A DNA stretch of 64,000 nucleotides from Sphingobacterium sp. UBA2700 (GCA_002354335.1 DELI01000029.1:280257-344256), one strand, 5' to 3'. Counted from the first letter of the stretch, positions 1 to 8,755 are shown. Translations and numbers: made by a program. The notes: generated from the sequence alone by a model not told the origin.

Positions 1-2
1 AA

Positions 3-755
3 AACAAAACCAAAACGCAAAACATTCTTACCCTGAGCAGCGTTTCCTTCGCGATTTTGCTGCTAGCGTTTTACCTGTACGTCTCGAAACAAAATAAAAA
101 GCAAGCCCGGCAGGAATTGATCTCGATGGCGCAGCAAAAAGAAGTGGAGATATCCAAAGCGCTGATGGAAGGAAGCGAGCAGGAACGTTCGCGCGTCGCA
201 ATGGAACTGCACGACGGCTTGGGCGGCAAGCTAACGGGGATAAAAATAAACATCGAGAACATTCTTGAAACCACTCACAACGACGCCCCCCTGCGAAAGG
301 TCGTCTCGCAACTCGAAGAGACTGTGTCGGACATCCGCAATCTCTCCAGCAACCTGATGCCCGTGTCTTTGGTTCTCTACGGATTGGACAGCGCCCTGCG
401 TGATTTTGTGCAGAATCTGCAAACACGAGACACCAAAATCGATTTTTATGCCAGCAACCTCTCCCAACTAACCGACAGGAACAAGCAACTGGCTGTTTAC
501 CGCATCGTGCAGGAATTGGTCACCAATGCCGTGAAGCACGCCGGGGCATTGGCCATTTTTCTCCAATGTACGGTAGAAAACAACTTATTGCTCATAGAAA
601 TAGAAGACAACGGAAAAGGATTCGACCCCAAAACCATTCGCCGAAATATGGGTTTAAGCAACATAGAAACGCGGGTGAAATACCTCAACGGAAAAATGAA
701 CATCGATGCGTTTCCCCAAAAAGGGACCTCCATCAGTATTGAATGTTTGATATGA
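3..755 (+). CDS. Two-component sensor histidine kinase, 3' part (LytS/NarX type)
   Basis: The reading frame is open to the left edge, so the gene starts outside the window; what remains is one membrane segment, a linker and the kinase core. The first visible residues form a hydrophobic helix, followed by a charged coiled-coil-like stretch. The phosphoacceptor is in the HisKA_3 motif ELHDGLGGKL, and the ATPase part shows an N-box (QELVTNAVKHA), a G1 box (IEDNGKGFD) and a G2-like GLSNIETRVKYLNG. This is the NarX/DesK-like kinase type that pairs with NarL regulators. Its TGA stop overlaps the ATG of the downstream response regulator (ATGA), so the two are translationally coupled. The input signal cannot be inferred because the sensor domain is outside the window. 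Confidence 0.9.
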   Translation, partial: NKTKTQNILTLSSVSFAILLLAFYLYVSKQNKKQARQELISMAQQKEVEISKALMEGSEQERSRVAMELHDGLGGKLTGIKINIENILETTHNDAPLRKVVSQLEETVSDIRNLSSNLMPVSLVLYGLDSALRDFVQNLQTRDTKIDFYASNLSQLTDRNKQLAVYRIVQELVTNAVKHAGALAIFLQCTVENNLLLIEIEDNGKGFDPKTIRRNMGLSNIETRVKYLNGKMNIDAFPQKGTSISIECLI

Positions 756-1381
756 AACGGATTGAAATCATTATTTGCGACGACCATCCTCTTATTGCTC
801 AGGGATTGAGCAGTTTTATCGGGCAAAAAGAAGATTTAATCATCGTGGCCACGGCAACTACTGCCCGAGAATTGAGAGAAACATTAGCCATCAAATCGGC
901 AGATATCCTCTTGCTCGACATTAATTTGCCCGATGGTAATGGGTTGGAACTGTGCCCCGAAATAAAAAAAAAATATCCCGAATTGAAAATACTGGCGTTA
1001 AGCAACTTCAACGAGCGAAGTATCATCTTAAGAATGTTGCATAACGGAGCCTCGGGCTATCTGCTCAAAAGCTCATCCACGGCCGAAATTGAAAAAGCCA
1101 TCCGCAACATCGTCGATGGAAACCTCCATTTCGGTAAAGAAGCGCAAAAAATTCTTACTACCATCACCGCGCAAGAACTCATTGAAATTCCTCCCGTCAC
1201 TAAACGTGAAAAAGAAGTGCTGAAATATCTTGCCGACGGTCTCACTACTCCCCAGATCGCGAAAAAAATGTTCGTGAGCGCCGTCACGGTCGACAGCCAC
1301 CGAAAAAGCTTGATGCAAAAATTCGAAGTGAACAAAACAGTCATTCTTCTGCAGCGTGCACGGGAATGGGGCATGATTTAA
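752..1381 (+). CDS. NarL/FixJ-family response regulator
   Basis: A 209-residue DNA-binding response regulator. The N-terminal receiver domain has the acidic pair in IIICDDHPL, the phosphoacceptor Asp in LLLDINLPDGNG and the conserved Lys in GYLLKSSS. The C-terminal LuxR-type helix-turn-helix shows TKREKEVLKYLADGL followed by TPQIAKKMFVSAVTVDSHRK. I chose the ATG at 752 rather than an in-frame ATG at 743 because 752 overlaps the stop of the kinase gene as ATGA, the usual coupled arrangement. It presumably accepts phosphate from that kinase; target genes are unknown. The locus just downstream is decayed mobile DNA, so the pair stands at an island border. Confidence 0.93.
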   Translation: MKRIEIIICDDHPLIAQGLSSFIGQKEDLIIVATATTARELRETLAIKSADILLLDINLPDGNGLELCPEIKKKYPELKILALSNFNERSIILRMLHNGASGYLLKSSSTAEIEKAIRNIVDGNLHFGKEAQKILTTITAQELIEIPPVTKREKEVLKYLADGLTTPQIAKKMFVSAVTVDSHRKSLMQKFEVNKTVILLQRAREWGMI

Positions 1382-1457
1382 GAACCACTTTCACAGCTGG
1401 GCCTCCAATTGATGAGACTGGCTATATATCTAGCAAGAGTTGCCTATATTTCTGGAA

Positions 1458-1921
1458 TTATTTATTTGGGAGATTTTCATACACTTTAAGATACCCATAA
1501 CATGTCGCTCGACTTATTTGAAGACTTTCGGCTACATCCTGAACTGAAAGACTATTACTCAATTCATAAAGGGGTTTACGGCTTTAATCTTTTTGATCGT
1601 ATCTTTACTATAACCGGGAGGTCTTCCCCCTTTTCGTCCGCGTGCTTTGGCGGAGGTTAATCCCGTCTTTGTTCTTTCGGATATAATTTCTCTTTCGAAT
1701 TCAGCTAGGGACGCAAATATGTTAAACGTAAATCGTCCAGTGGCAGTATTTGTGTTGATACCCTCTTGTAAGGAAGCTAACATCCAGTTGCTGCATCTTT
1801 GTGATTAGATCAATTAGATCTTTTAGAGATCTGCCGAGACGATCTAATTTCCAAACAACAACAGTATCACCTTTCCTTAAGTTTTCGAAGAGTTTACTCG
1901 TCTTCCATTTTCTAATAAAGA
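1458..1921 (-). pseudogene. Serine recombinase (resolvase/invertase) remnant, 5' end missing, frameshifted
   Basis: Three consecutive pieces of one serine recombinase lie in different frames. The first (about 1921-1780) reads LFENLRKGDTVVVWKLDRLG and RSLKDLIDLI, the middle of the catalytic domain. The second (1783-1559) reads NTNTATGRFTFNIFASLAEF then EREIISERTKTGL and ARGRKGGRPPG. The third (about 1555-1458) reads LSVQDVAESLQISRATCYGY, the C-terminal helix-turn-helix. Frameshifts lie near 1780 and 1556. The N-terminal part with the catalytic Ser (YARVST-like) is absent, because the frame is joined at about 1922 to the end of a tyrosine recombinase. The protein cannot be functional. Confidence 0.85.
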
Positions 1922-3140
1922 ATGCATAAATCTGTGTAGTAGCAATATTCTTATGCCCTAACATCTTGCTCAAACTTTCGAGCGGAACGCCCTCGCTCAA
2001 AAACAGTGTGGCAAACGTATGGCGTGCAGGTGAAAGGTTACTTTCTTTCTTTCCGGCAGTCAATTAGTTGTGATATTCTCTTTAGGCTATCATTACAGAC
2101 TGTATTTGATGGAATAGGAAATACCTTTCCAACTTTTGAAAATCCTGCATACTTTTCGATAATCATTTTGGCAATATCCAAAAGCATTCCATTGGACGAT
2201 GTAACTGTCTTTCTCCTGCGTACAATAATCCATTGATTGCCATCAAAGCACGCCTGAAGATTGCTGTTCTTAAGTCCTTTCATATCTGAATAGGAAAGCC
2301 CTGTAAAGCAACTGAAAACAAACAGGTCTTTGACCATTTGGTCTTTCTTTTTTTCGCAGTTGAATGTTACAAGCTGTTCCAACTCGCTACGTATCAGATA
2401 CCCCCTATCTTTGGCTTTTTTAGTATGCTTGTACTCGCTGAACGGATTCAAAGCAAGGTGTTCTCTGCTCATTGCCAAACGGCAAAGGGTGATAAATCCA
2501 AGCATATACAGCCAAATCGTATTATGCCCAATACTTAAATCGTTACGTAGATAGTAGTCAAAATCCCATAAAAATCAGAAGTAAGGTCGTTGAATGATAA
2601 GTCAGAATAACCGCATTTGACAAGGTCGAAATTCCGTAGGTGTTTTAACAGCGTTTTGTAGCTGGTGTGTGCACCTTTTACCCGAGGCCCGCTGTTTACC
2701 TTTTTTTCAAAGTCTCCTATAAACTGTTGATAAAATTTAAAAAAAGTCAGTTCTCCGCTTTCTAGCCCAGGGCCGCATTTTTAGATTTGGTAATGTGTAC
2801 AGCTCCTTCATCCTTTAAAATTTAGGAAAAGCATTCTTCGATACCCAAATGGATTTTTGTCGAGTTTGCTCTTTGTGTATTGTGCTTCGGGGCTTTTACT
2901 TAAAACTCTGCCCTACTTCCAATCCCAATGTGTTACGCAAATATCCAGCTTTGTACTGAATGCCGGCTGTTTGCCGTTTACGGTAATCCTACACATAGCC
3001 GTGACTTTTTCGTTTTTCTTTTGGGGTGTTCTTTTTAAGGTAGAACAATACCTTTTGATTTGTGTCGTTCCCATGCTCACAATTCGTAATGATAAAATTA
3101 AACCTGTGTACGCTACGGAACAACATGAAAAACAGCGCAA
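1922..3140 (-). pseudogene. Tyrosine recombinase (Bacteroidota conjugative-element type integrase) with stop and frameshifts
   Basis: Read on the minus strand, the N-terminal arm-binding segment lies at about 3070-2913 (STLKRTPQKKNEKVTAMCRI, then FSTKLDICVTHWDWK). It ends in an in-frame TAG at about 2910, after which the same frame continues with GRVLSKSPEAQYTKSKLDKN. A SAM-like core-binding piece follows (FFKFYQQFIGDFEKK, SYKTLLKHLRNF, 2750-2550), then in another frame the catalytic domain (2505-2038: ALNPFSEYKHTKKAKDRGYL, FSCFTGLSYSDMKGL), and after a further shift the C-terminal box SPARHTFATLFLSEGVPLES with LGHKNIATTQIYA (2063-1922). There are therefore at least one stop and three frameshifts. 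The active-site Tyr region survives but runs directly into a serine-recombinase sequence. The family is that of integrases of conjugative and mobilisable transposons. Confidence 0.87.
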
Positions 3141-3251
3141 AAATTTGAAATATAGTGTTTTAAAACTAATACTTCTGCTATTTAAAAATAACGTTTAGTA
3201 ACCTTACTTTTATCTGTTATTCATTTCCTGCTTTTCACCTTGTTACTAAAA

Positions 3252-3292
3252 GTAAAAAACGATTGTAAAACCCTTATTTGCAATCGTTTTAC
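3252..3292. repeat. Inverted repeat upstream of the integrase remnant
   Basis: AAAACGATTG (ending at 3265) and CAATCGTTTT (3281-3290) form a perfect 10-bp inverted repeat with a 15-nt loop; the pairing extends outward to GTAAAA/TTTTAC if two extra A residues are bulged. It lies just outside the 5' end of the decayed integrase. It could be an old recombination-site arm, an integrase-binding site or a simple hairpin. The sequence alone does not decide. Confidence 0.4.
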
Positions 3293-3343
3293 CTGTTATT
3301 AATCTTTAATGTATTTTTACTGAAAATTTATTTTAAAAATCAA

Positions 3344-3363
3344 CCCTGACTACAGAGTCAGGG
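3344..3363 (-). terminator. Rho-independent terminator for the DUF2383 gene
   Basis: CCCTGACT and AGTCAGGG form a perfect 8-bp stem with a 4-nt loop. On the minus strand the stem is followed by TTGATTTTTAAAAT, and it lies about 70 nt beyond the stop of the minus-strand gene ending at 3434. Confidence 0.65.
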
Positions 3364-3433
3364 ATTGACCAAGGATGAAACGATTATGGGCTGATATTAG
3401 ATGGACGGTGGGGTTGAAGTTGGCGCGAGGAAT

Positions 3434-3898
3434 CTAGGCCTGTTGATCGCGTAACACCTTGATATGCTGGTGAGCAACCTGGTGCAAGGTTAGCTGATGA
3501 ATTAACAAGTCTGCAAGCTCAGTGTAACGCTGGACAGTTGCAAGTTCATGGATTTGTTTATAGCTATTTTTGAACTCGTCTTCCCCCTTTTCACACAGCT
3601 CTAAGACGGTCTGCATGGTCGAGGTTGATAGCGAGGTCTTTACATCCATCCATAAACGAAAGATCTTTCCGCTGAACTTCGTGCCATCGACCTGCTCACC
3701 ACCTAAGTTGTTTAGCAAGGAATTCAATTGTTCGTTAAATTCTACCGATTGATCAGCATATTGTTGAAATAGACTCTGGAGCTCCCGAAGATGCTGCTTC
3801 TGGACGAGCTCAATCGCTTTCTGGTATCCTTCTACTCGATCGTTATTAATCGTAATGGCCTGAGCTAACAGTTCAATTTGTTGTAAGTTGTTCTCCAT
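3434..3898 (-). CDS. DUF2383 / PA2169-family four-helix-bundle protein
   Basis: A 154-residue acidic, almost entirely helical cytosolic protein with no signal peptide. The pattern matches the ferritin-like DUF2383 (PA2169) family: an N-terminal helix (LQQIELLAQAITINNDRVEG), then QKAIELVQKQHLRELQSLFQ, a loop with GGEQVDGTKFSGKIFRLWMD, a third helix LELCEKGEDEFKNSYKQI and a final helix with LLIHQLTLHQVAHQHIKVLR. Members of this family are common in Bacteroidota and Proteobacteria; their function is unsettled, and stress or metal handling has only been suggested. It starts at ATG 3898, appears monocistronic and has a clear terminator. It looks intact although both neighbours upstream are decayed. 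Confidence 0.75.
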   Translation of the reverse strand: MENNLQQIELLAQAITINNDRVEGYQKAIELVQKQHLRELQSLFQQYADQSVEFNEQLNSLLNNLGGEQVDGTKFSGKIFRLWMDVKTSLSTSTMQTVLELCEKGEDEFKNSYKQIHELATVQRYTELADLLIHQLTLHQVAHQHIKVLRDQQA

Positions 3899-4409
3899 GG
3901 GATCTGATTTTAGAATAAACGCGAACCCAAGATTTTTGTTTGATTATTTTTTAACCAAACTTCAATACTATTCCGCTTAAACAAGTTCCAGATTTTTGCT
4001 TGCCACGCGGGATCCATATGGCACAAATAAGTAAAAGTCAGCGTCAACCAATCACGCGATGAAGTGCTCAGGTTAATAAGTTGGCCTAAAATAGATCCTA
4101 TGAAGTATACATTCTTTTCGATCCTAATAAGCGTTTATCCTGAGGTCCTAAGCCGAGTATATTTACATGTGTTTGGGTTCCTGAATGTCAACAACAGGGG
4201 CGTTTTGGGCCAGCTAAGGTCCTAACAATCCCTGGATGTTGCGCAGAGCGCTCAGATTCTGTTGAGCTCCAGCATAACCTTTTTTCAGTGCCGGCATCGA
4301 AGATAGATTTTTTCGTTATAAGCATCCGTATCGCTTCCGTTTTGCTGCCCAATGACTGAAATATCTCGCGGTCTACTTGACTCTTCAATGCCTGTTTTTG
4401 TTATTTGTA
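3899..4409. other. Gap of about 510 bases, no supported gene
   Basis: The part next to 3898 should carry the promoter of the DUF2383 gene. The stretch 4188-4388 has a 66-codon minus-strand frame without recognisable family features and with no good start context. I see no strong terminator directly behind the MscS gene and nothing else that can be named. Confidence 0.6.
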
Positions 4410-6557
4410 CTACGCCGTTGACGACACTTTCAAATCCCGCACGCTTGCGGACTTCTTGATCGCTTCAAGGTATTTTCCGCGGAATACCTCGACCTGCTCA
4501 CTGGGCAGGGCCACCTGGATAGACAGCAGATAACGTTGTACATCGACTTGCGTCGTAGTAATGCGCACGTGCGCGGTTCGACTGACCTCTTGTTGCGATT
4601 TGGCCAAGGTTATCAATTCCTTTTTCCAAGATGGCAGATCCACCGGCTCCTCCACGGACAGCGTCATGTTAAAATAGGTCTCTGAATTGACCAACGTCCA
4701 GTTAACCAACCGTCCGGATAAAAGATCACCATTTGGAATGATCACCCTAGCCCCGGTATCAGCGACAAGCGTACTGGATCGAATTCCGATCTCAACCACC
4801 TGCCCTTTTTTATCGGCAAGCTCCACATAGTCCCCAAGCTTGAAGGGCCGCTCAAAAATTAAAATAATACCCGAGACGAAGTTATTGACGACGTTCTGTA
4901 GCCCCAGTCCAATTCCTACGCTAAGGGCTCCGATGATCACGGTAAGCTTATCCAATCCTAAACCCAACATCCCCAAAGCCGCCAAGAATCCAATCACCAC
5001 AATGATCAAACGAAATAATGGCAGCAGGGTGAACACCGAGCCGCGTTGAGCAGAACGGCCGCTTGAAACGAAAGTCCCTAGAGAACGCTGAAGCTTATTG
5101 GCTAGCCAGAGTACCACCCCCGCAGTAATCACATCCCCATAGCCTATATTCATCCCTGCTATGGTAAGTTGCCTTTGAAGAAATTGTCGTAAATGCCGCC
5201 ATGCCTCAGTTGATAGATGAAGGTTCGACAACAGCACTACTAATACCAGTGCGAGGCTACAAAGCACGATGATCCGATCCAGGCTCCGTAGCGCTTTGTT
5301 TTGGTCGATATGTGCGAAAAATGAGTTACTACGCGGCCTATCGAACTTGCTTTCAAGGTCATGAAGAAGCATATCCCGGAATGTCCTTAACGAAAGCGCT
5401 TGGACCAAACCCAGCGTGGCCGTTAAGCTGGCGATGCGCGCAACGTTAAGGTAGCCCAGCACATTGAGAAGCACACTGGCCATATGGCAGCCGATGAGTA
5501 GCCAGACGATAGCCATCGGCAGAAAGCCGATAGGATTATCTCTGTCAGTTTTCTTTCCAAAATTCCACAATATAATGATACCAACCACATTGGCCAAGAT
5601 GGCAGTTCCTTGTATTACCGGACCTTCATGCAAGAATAAATTCGTCAGAATAAGCAGCAAATAATAAAAAAATAGCGCGTGAATTACGCGGCGCTTAAAG
5701 CTCGATAATTCCTTATAAAGCAGAAGATACATGATAATAAAGATGGCGAAGAATACGATCTCTAACGTCCAGACGGGGATCGTCGGATAGGATAAAGGAA
5801 AGAGGATGAGAAAGAGCAACGCCGTTTTCAGAATCGGAATATGCAGGGGCTGGCTCTTGTAGAGCGGAAGCTCATCCTTTTGCCTGGATGTTCGCGCTGC
5901 TTTGTAGATCCAATAAAAATATAGGAAACTCAGCAACAAGAGGACGAACTGTCCATGCCATGCCGACAAGGAAAGCAGGGGTGCGCTCACTCCGTCCTTG
6001 GTTAGATTCTTATCGGCAACTTTCTTAAGCCGTGGAATCCATAGTTCGCTAGGAGCCTGCCTGGATTCACGCAAAAGGATTTCTTCCCGCAGTTTATCGA
6101 AAAGTTTGAGCTGATGGGTGATTTCGCTGATCAGATAATTCGCTTCCCGCTCCATCAGCAGCAAGGAATCCTTCCGGTCAGTCTGTTGCACCGAGGTATC
6201 TGCGATTTGTAGTTTAGGTCTACCTACACTATCTCGCAATATCCCGCTACTACTCACCCGTGAGAGCGTCTGCTGGAAATTCCGCATGTCCGCATACAGG
6301 AATTGCAGCTGCCTTATCGCCGTGTCCACTTCACTCTTTTGCGGTGTGGCGCGCTCCCAAGCTTGATTGCGTTTAATGCTATCCAACGTTCGACCTTTCT
6401 GTGCAATAAACGTTTTCCAGTTGGTAAAGGTTCCCCTTCCCGAAAGGCTGTCTACTCTAAACGTAGAATCCTGTTGCTGTGCGCTAGCAAGCGCAAAAAG
6501 CAATAACCAAAATATAATCAAGATCATCGGTTTAACGATGCGAACTAACAAATCCAT
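4410..6557 (-). CDS. MscS-family mechanosensitive ion channel with long periplasmic/membrane N-terminus
   Basis: A 715-residue inner-membrane protein. ATG 6557 is chosen because it is directly followed by a signal-like hydrophobic segment (IVKPMILIIFWLLLFALASA) and an exported-looking domain; the frame is open further upstream, but that part does not look like protein. A periplasmic, partly coiled region of about 190 residues is followed by around ten membrane helices. The C-terminal third has the MscS pore helix and beta domain: GLGLDKLTVIIGALSVGIGL, GLQNVVNNFVSGIILIFERP, then FKLGDYVEL and RSSTLVADTGARVIIPNGDL. Such MscK/MscM-like large channels release solutes on hypo-osmotic shock. It stands alone between decayed regions. 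The family call is firm; the subtype is not. Confidence 0.9.
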   Translation of the reverse strand: MDLLVRIVKPMILIIFWLLLFALASAQQQDSTFRVDSLSGRGTFTNWKTFIAQKGRTLDSIKRNQAWERATPQKSEVDTAIRQLQFLYADMRNFQQTLSRVSSSGILRDSVGRPKLQIADTSVQQTDRKDSLLLMEREANYLISEITHQLKLFDKLREEILLRESRQAPSELWIPRLKKVADKNLTKDGVSAPLLSLSAWHGQFVLLLLSFLYFYWIYKAARTSRQKDELPLYKSQPLHIPILKTALLFLILFPLSYPTIPVWTLEIVFFAIFIIMYLLLYKELSSFKRRVIHALFFYYLLLILTNLFLHEGPVIQGTAILANVVGIIILWNFGKKTDRDNPIGFLPMAIVWLLIGCHMASVLLNVLGYLNVARIASLTATLGLVQALSLRTFRDMLLHDLESKFDRPRSNSFFAHIDQNKALRSLDRIIVLCSLALVLVVLLSNLHLSTEAWRHLRQFLQRQLTIAGMNIGYGDVITAGVVLWLANKLQRSLGTFVSSGRSAQRGSVFTLLPLFRLIIVVIGFLAALGMLGLGLDKLTVIIGALSVGIGLGLQNVVNNFVSGIILIFERPFKLGDYVELADKKGQVVEIGIRSSTLVADTGARVIIPNGDLLSGRLVNWTLVNSETYFNMTLSVEEPVDLPSWKKELITLAKSQQEVSRTAHVRITTTQVDVQRYLLSIQVALPSEQVEVFRGKYLEAIKKSASVRDLKVSSTA

Positions 6558-6944
6558 ATACGGTATCTTTATAGGTTCTAAACTGCATGCTCCCCGTATC
6601 CATCCCCCCTGCGCCAACGCTGATACAGCACACTCTAAGGATAACACGCTCAAGCGATAAATCGTTCGATGGAATTAATTTGGTCTCCCTCTACTTATCA
6701 GCCTACGGCACTGCCAGTGCTGTAAGAATTGTTTTGAATTTCTTTGAAAAGCTGATCGGGGGCGCATGGGTTAAGAGAAGAGGTAATGGAGGGGCAACAT
6801 CATTAAATTACAGTTAATACTTATATACTCTTCTGGGAAAATACAAGTAAGACTTATAAAATCGTATCAAGGTTATTAAAATCATCGATTTCCACCTTCT
6901 GTAAAGTCTTCATATTTTTGATCAGGATTAAAAAATGGTTTTAA
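6558..6944. other. Intergenic stretch between mscS-like gene and WYL remnant
   Basis: About 390 bases that should contain the divergent promoter of the MscS gene. A plus-strand frame over 6587-6817 has no protein-like character. No repeat, RNA gene or clear promoter was recognised. Confidence 0.5.
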
Positions 6945-7587
6945 AACAAATACTATGGACTTACCCAAAAAGATGTATCCGAGGCGTTAACGCACTCTAC
7001 AGGCCAACATTCTTCTATTTCCCGCAGACAGATATTGAAAGACATGGACTTTATGCGCAGCGAAGCAGGTTTCCGTGCGACGCTTGAACGTTACAAAGAA
7101 GGTAAAAAGACATACTACAGTTACTGGGAAAAGACCTATTCATTAGCTATGCAGCAGATCAATCCAATCGAAGCTGATCTACTAAAAACGACACTGGATA
7201 TGTTAGGTAGATTTAAAGGTTTGCCTCAGTTTGACTTTGTGCAAGAATTGGCGTTAAAATTCAAAAAGAGTTTTCAACTGGAAGATCTAGACGAATGTGT
7301 TTTTTTCGACCAAAATGAATACCTCAAGAACCTCTGTCTTTTAGACGATTTGCTTAAATTCATACAGCAGAAACGTGTATTACGCGTGGAGTACAGATCG
7401 TTCAACCAAGTTAAAGAAGAGGCTTTTTTGATTCATCCGTGCTTCTTGCAACAATATAACAAACGATAGTTTCTCTTCGGACAGTGTGATGGCTTCGACT
7501 CCTAGACAAATCTGGCTCTTGATCGTATGGTCACTTTGGAAGCAGCAGAAGGCGTCGCATTTATTCCTCCGACAGAAACACACGAAA
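6945..7587 (+). pseudogene. WYL-domain transcriptional regulator, broken by two in-frame TAG codons and truncated
   Basis: One frame reads through an HTH-like region (YGLTQKDVSEALTHSTGQHS, then ISRRQILKDMDFMRSEAGF), a linker, and the start of a WYL domain (RVLRVEYRSFNQVKEEAFLI then HPCFLQQYNKR). In an intact protein this would continue with a Trp and FLFG; here TAG (7467-7469) stands in that place and the same frame goes on with FLFGQCDGFDS, a second TAG at 7494-7496, and TNLALDRMVTLEAAEGVAFI. The frame also lacks a convincing N-terminus, since a TAA stands at 6942-6944. Similarity ends near 7588, where a restriction-gene remnant starts in another frame. WYL regulators often control phage-defence loci, so the pairing is meaningful even in decay. 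Confidence 0.75.
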
Positions 7588-8377
7588 TTTCAGGATCTTG
7601 TATATGTTATGAGAAATCAAGGTATTCTTCCAAGTACTGTGATCGACCATTTTACCATTCTTCGTAAACAAGGCAATGATGCTGTCCATGAATATACAGG
7701 GGCCACAGAAGGAGCTACACCTTCACTTTTTTCGGCTTTTAAGTTAGGGAAATGGTTTTATGAGTCATACTTCGTAAAAAATAGAGATATTTCTGCATTT
7801 CGTATCAGCAAACCAGAAAACCTGGATGCTCGGTATGCCCTGTATGCCCTACACATCCTAGAGGAAGAAAATAAAGTCTTAAAACAACAATATGAACAGG
7901 CCATTGTAGCACATAAGCCAGTCAGTGTAAAAGAGCAACAAGCTTTTACGGAACGTGCCAAGCGATCTGCGAACAAGCTTGATATGGATGAGGCGTAGAC
8001 GCGTGAACTTATTGATGTTAATCTACGCAAGATGGGATGGGAGGCAGATACCAAATTGCTAAATGCTAAAATCCATAAAACTCAACCAGAAAGAGTCCGT
8101 AACCTGGCCATTGAGGAATGGCCGCTCAGAGGTGGCCAAGCGGACTATGTACTATTTATTGGGACTATTCTGTATTCTGTTATCAAAGCTAAAAAGTACG
8201 GACAAGATATATTTCCATCAATCTCGATCAAAGTAAACGGTATGCATTAAATATCATGCCACAGGATGGAATCAATATTTTGGGCGATCGGGATGGCTAC
8301 ACCGAGAACTTGAAACGGATGGATTTATTGATATCCCCAAAGACTATGTTTTAACCGTAGCTGACCTTTTTTCATAA
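7588..8377 (+). pseudogene. Type I restriction HsdR-like (DUF4145 plus nuclease N-terminus) remnant
   Basis: From about 7588 the frame reads FQDLVYVMRNQGILPSTVID, then LRKQGNDAVHEYTGATEGA and LFSAFKLGKWFYESY, the DUF4145-like N-terminal domain found on many HsdR-type helicase-nucleases. After a linker an in-frame TAG (7996-7998) interrupts it, followed in the same frame by TRELIDVNLRKMGWEADTKL, EEWPLRGGQADYVLFIG and VIKAKKYGQDI, resembling the (D/E)xK nuclease core (ADY...KAKK). The frame stops at 8250. A different frame (8255-8377) reads HATGWNQYFGRSGWLHRELE and ends at TAA; I cannot assign it with confidence. All helicase motifs are missing, so the gene is dead. Confidence 0.7.
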
Positions 8378-8461
8378 GTTTTCGAACCAAATAAAAAAGC
8401 CTGAAAAACTTAAATGAGCTACAGTTGTTAAAATAATGCTTAATTTAAAGAAAAAAAAGAT

Positions 8462-8755
8462 ATGAAAAAATTAGGATTATTAGTTCGACTAGAAGCAAAA
8501 GCTGGGAAAGAAAAAAACGTTGAAGAGTTTATTACAAGTGCGTTGCCGCTTGCTAATGAAGAAGCCGGCACTATTACTTGGTATGCGTTCCGTATTGACT
8601 CTTCTACATTTGGCATTTATGACACATTTTCAGATGAAGAAGGCAGACAAGCCCATCTTGGTGGTAAGATAGCAAAGGCGCTTATGGAAAATGCACCTGA
8701 ATTGTTAGCCAGTCCACCATCTATTGAGAAATTGGACGTTTTAGCCGCTAAATAA
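8462..8755 (+). CDS. Antibiotic biosynthesis monooxygenase (ABM) superfamily small protein
   Basis: A complete 97-residue cytosolic protein of the dimeric alpha-beta barrel ABM fold. It begins KKLGLLVRLEAKAGKEKNVE (strand then helix), has the central strand GTITWYAFRIDSSTFGIYDT, followed by FSDEEGRQAHLGGKIAKALM and an ASPPSIEKLDVLAAK tail. The EA(G/S)T.TWYAFR pattern is typical of putative quinol monooxygenases of the YgiN type. An A/G-rich stretch upstream of the ATG can serve as ribosome-binding site. It is the only clearly intact gene between the HsdR and RadC remnants. The substrate is unknown. Confidence 0.8.
   Translation: MKKLGLLVRLEAKAGKEKNVEEFITSALPLANEEAGTITWYAFRIDSSTFGIYDTFSDEEGRQAHLGGKIAKALMENAPELLASPPSIEKLDVLAAK

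Noticed and set aside
2857..3198. A 113-codon plus-strand frame
   Set aside because: It runs antisense to recognisable integrase sequence and has no protein-family features of its own.
4188..4388. A 66-codon minus-strand frame behind the MscS gene
   Set aside because: No family features, poor start and a composition unlike the neighbours. A decayed gene is possible but cannot be shown.
6945..7998. Possible amber (TAG) recoding, since three TAG codons interrupt otherwise sensible frames in the WYL and HsdR genes
   Set aside because: Neighbouring remnants also show TAA, TGA, frameshifts and missing domains, and intact genes in the window end in TAG as normal stops. Decay explains all cases.
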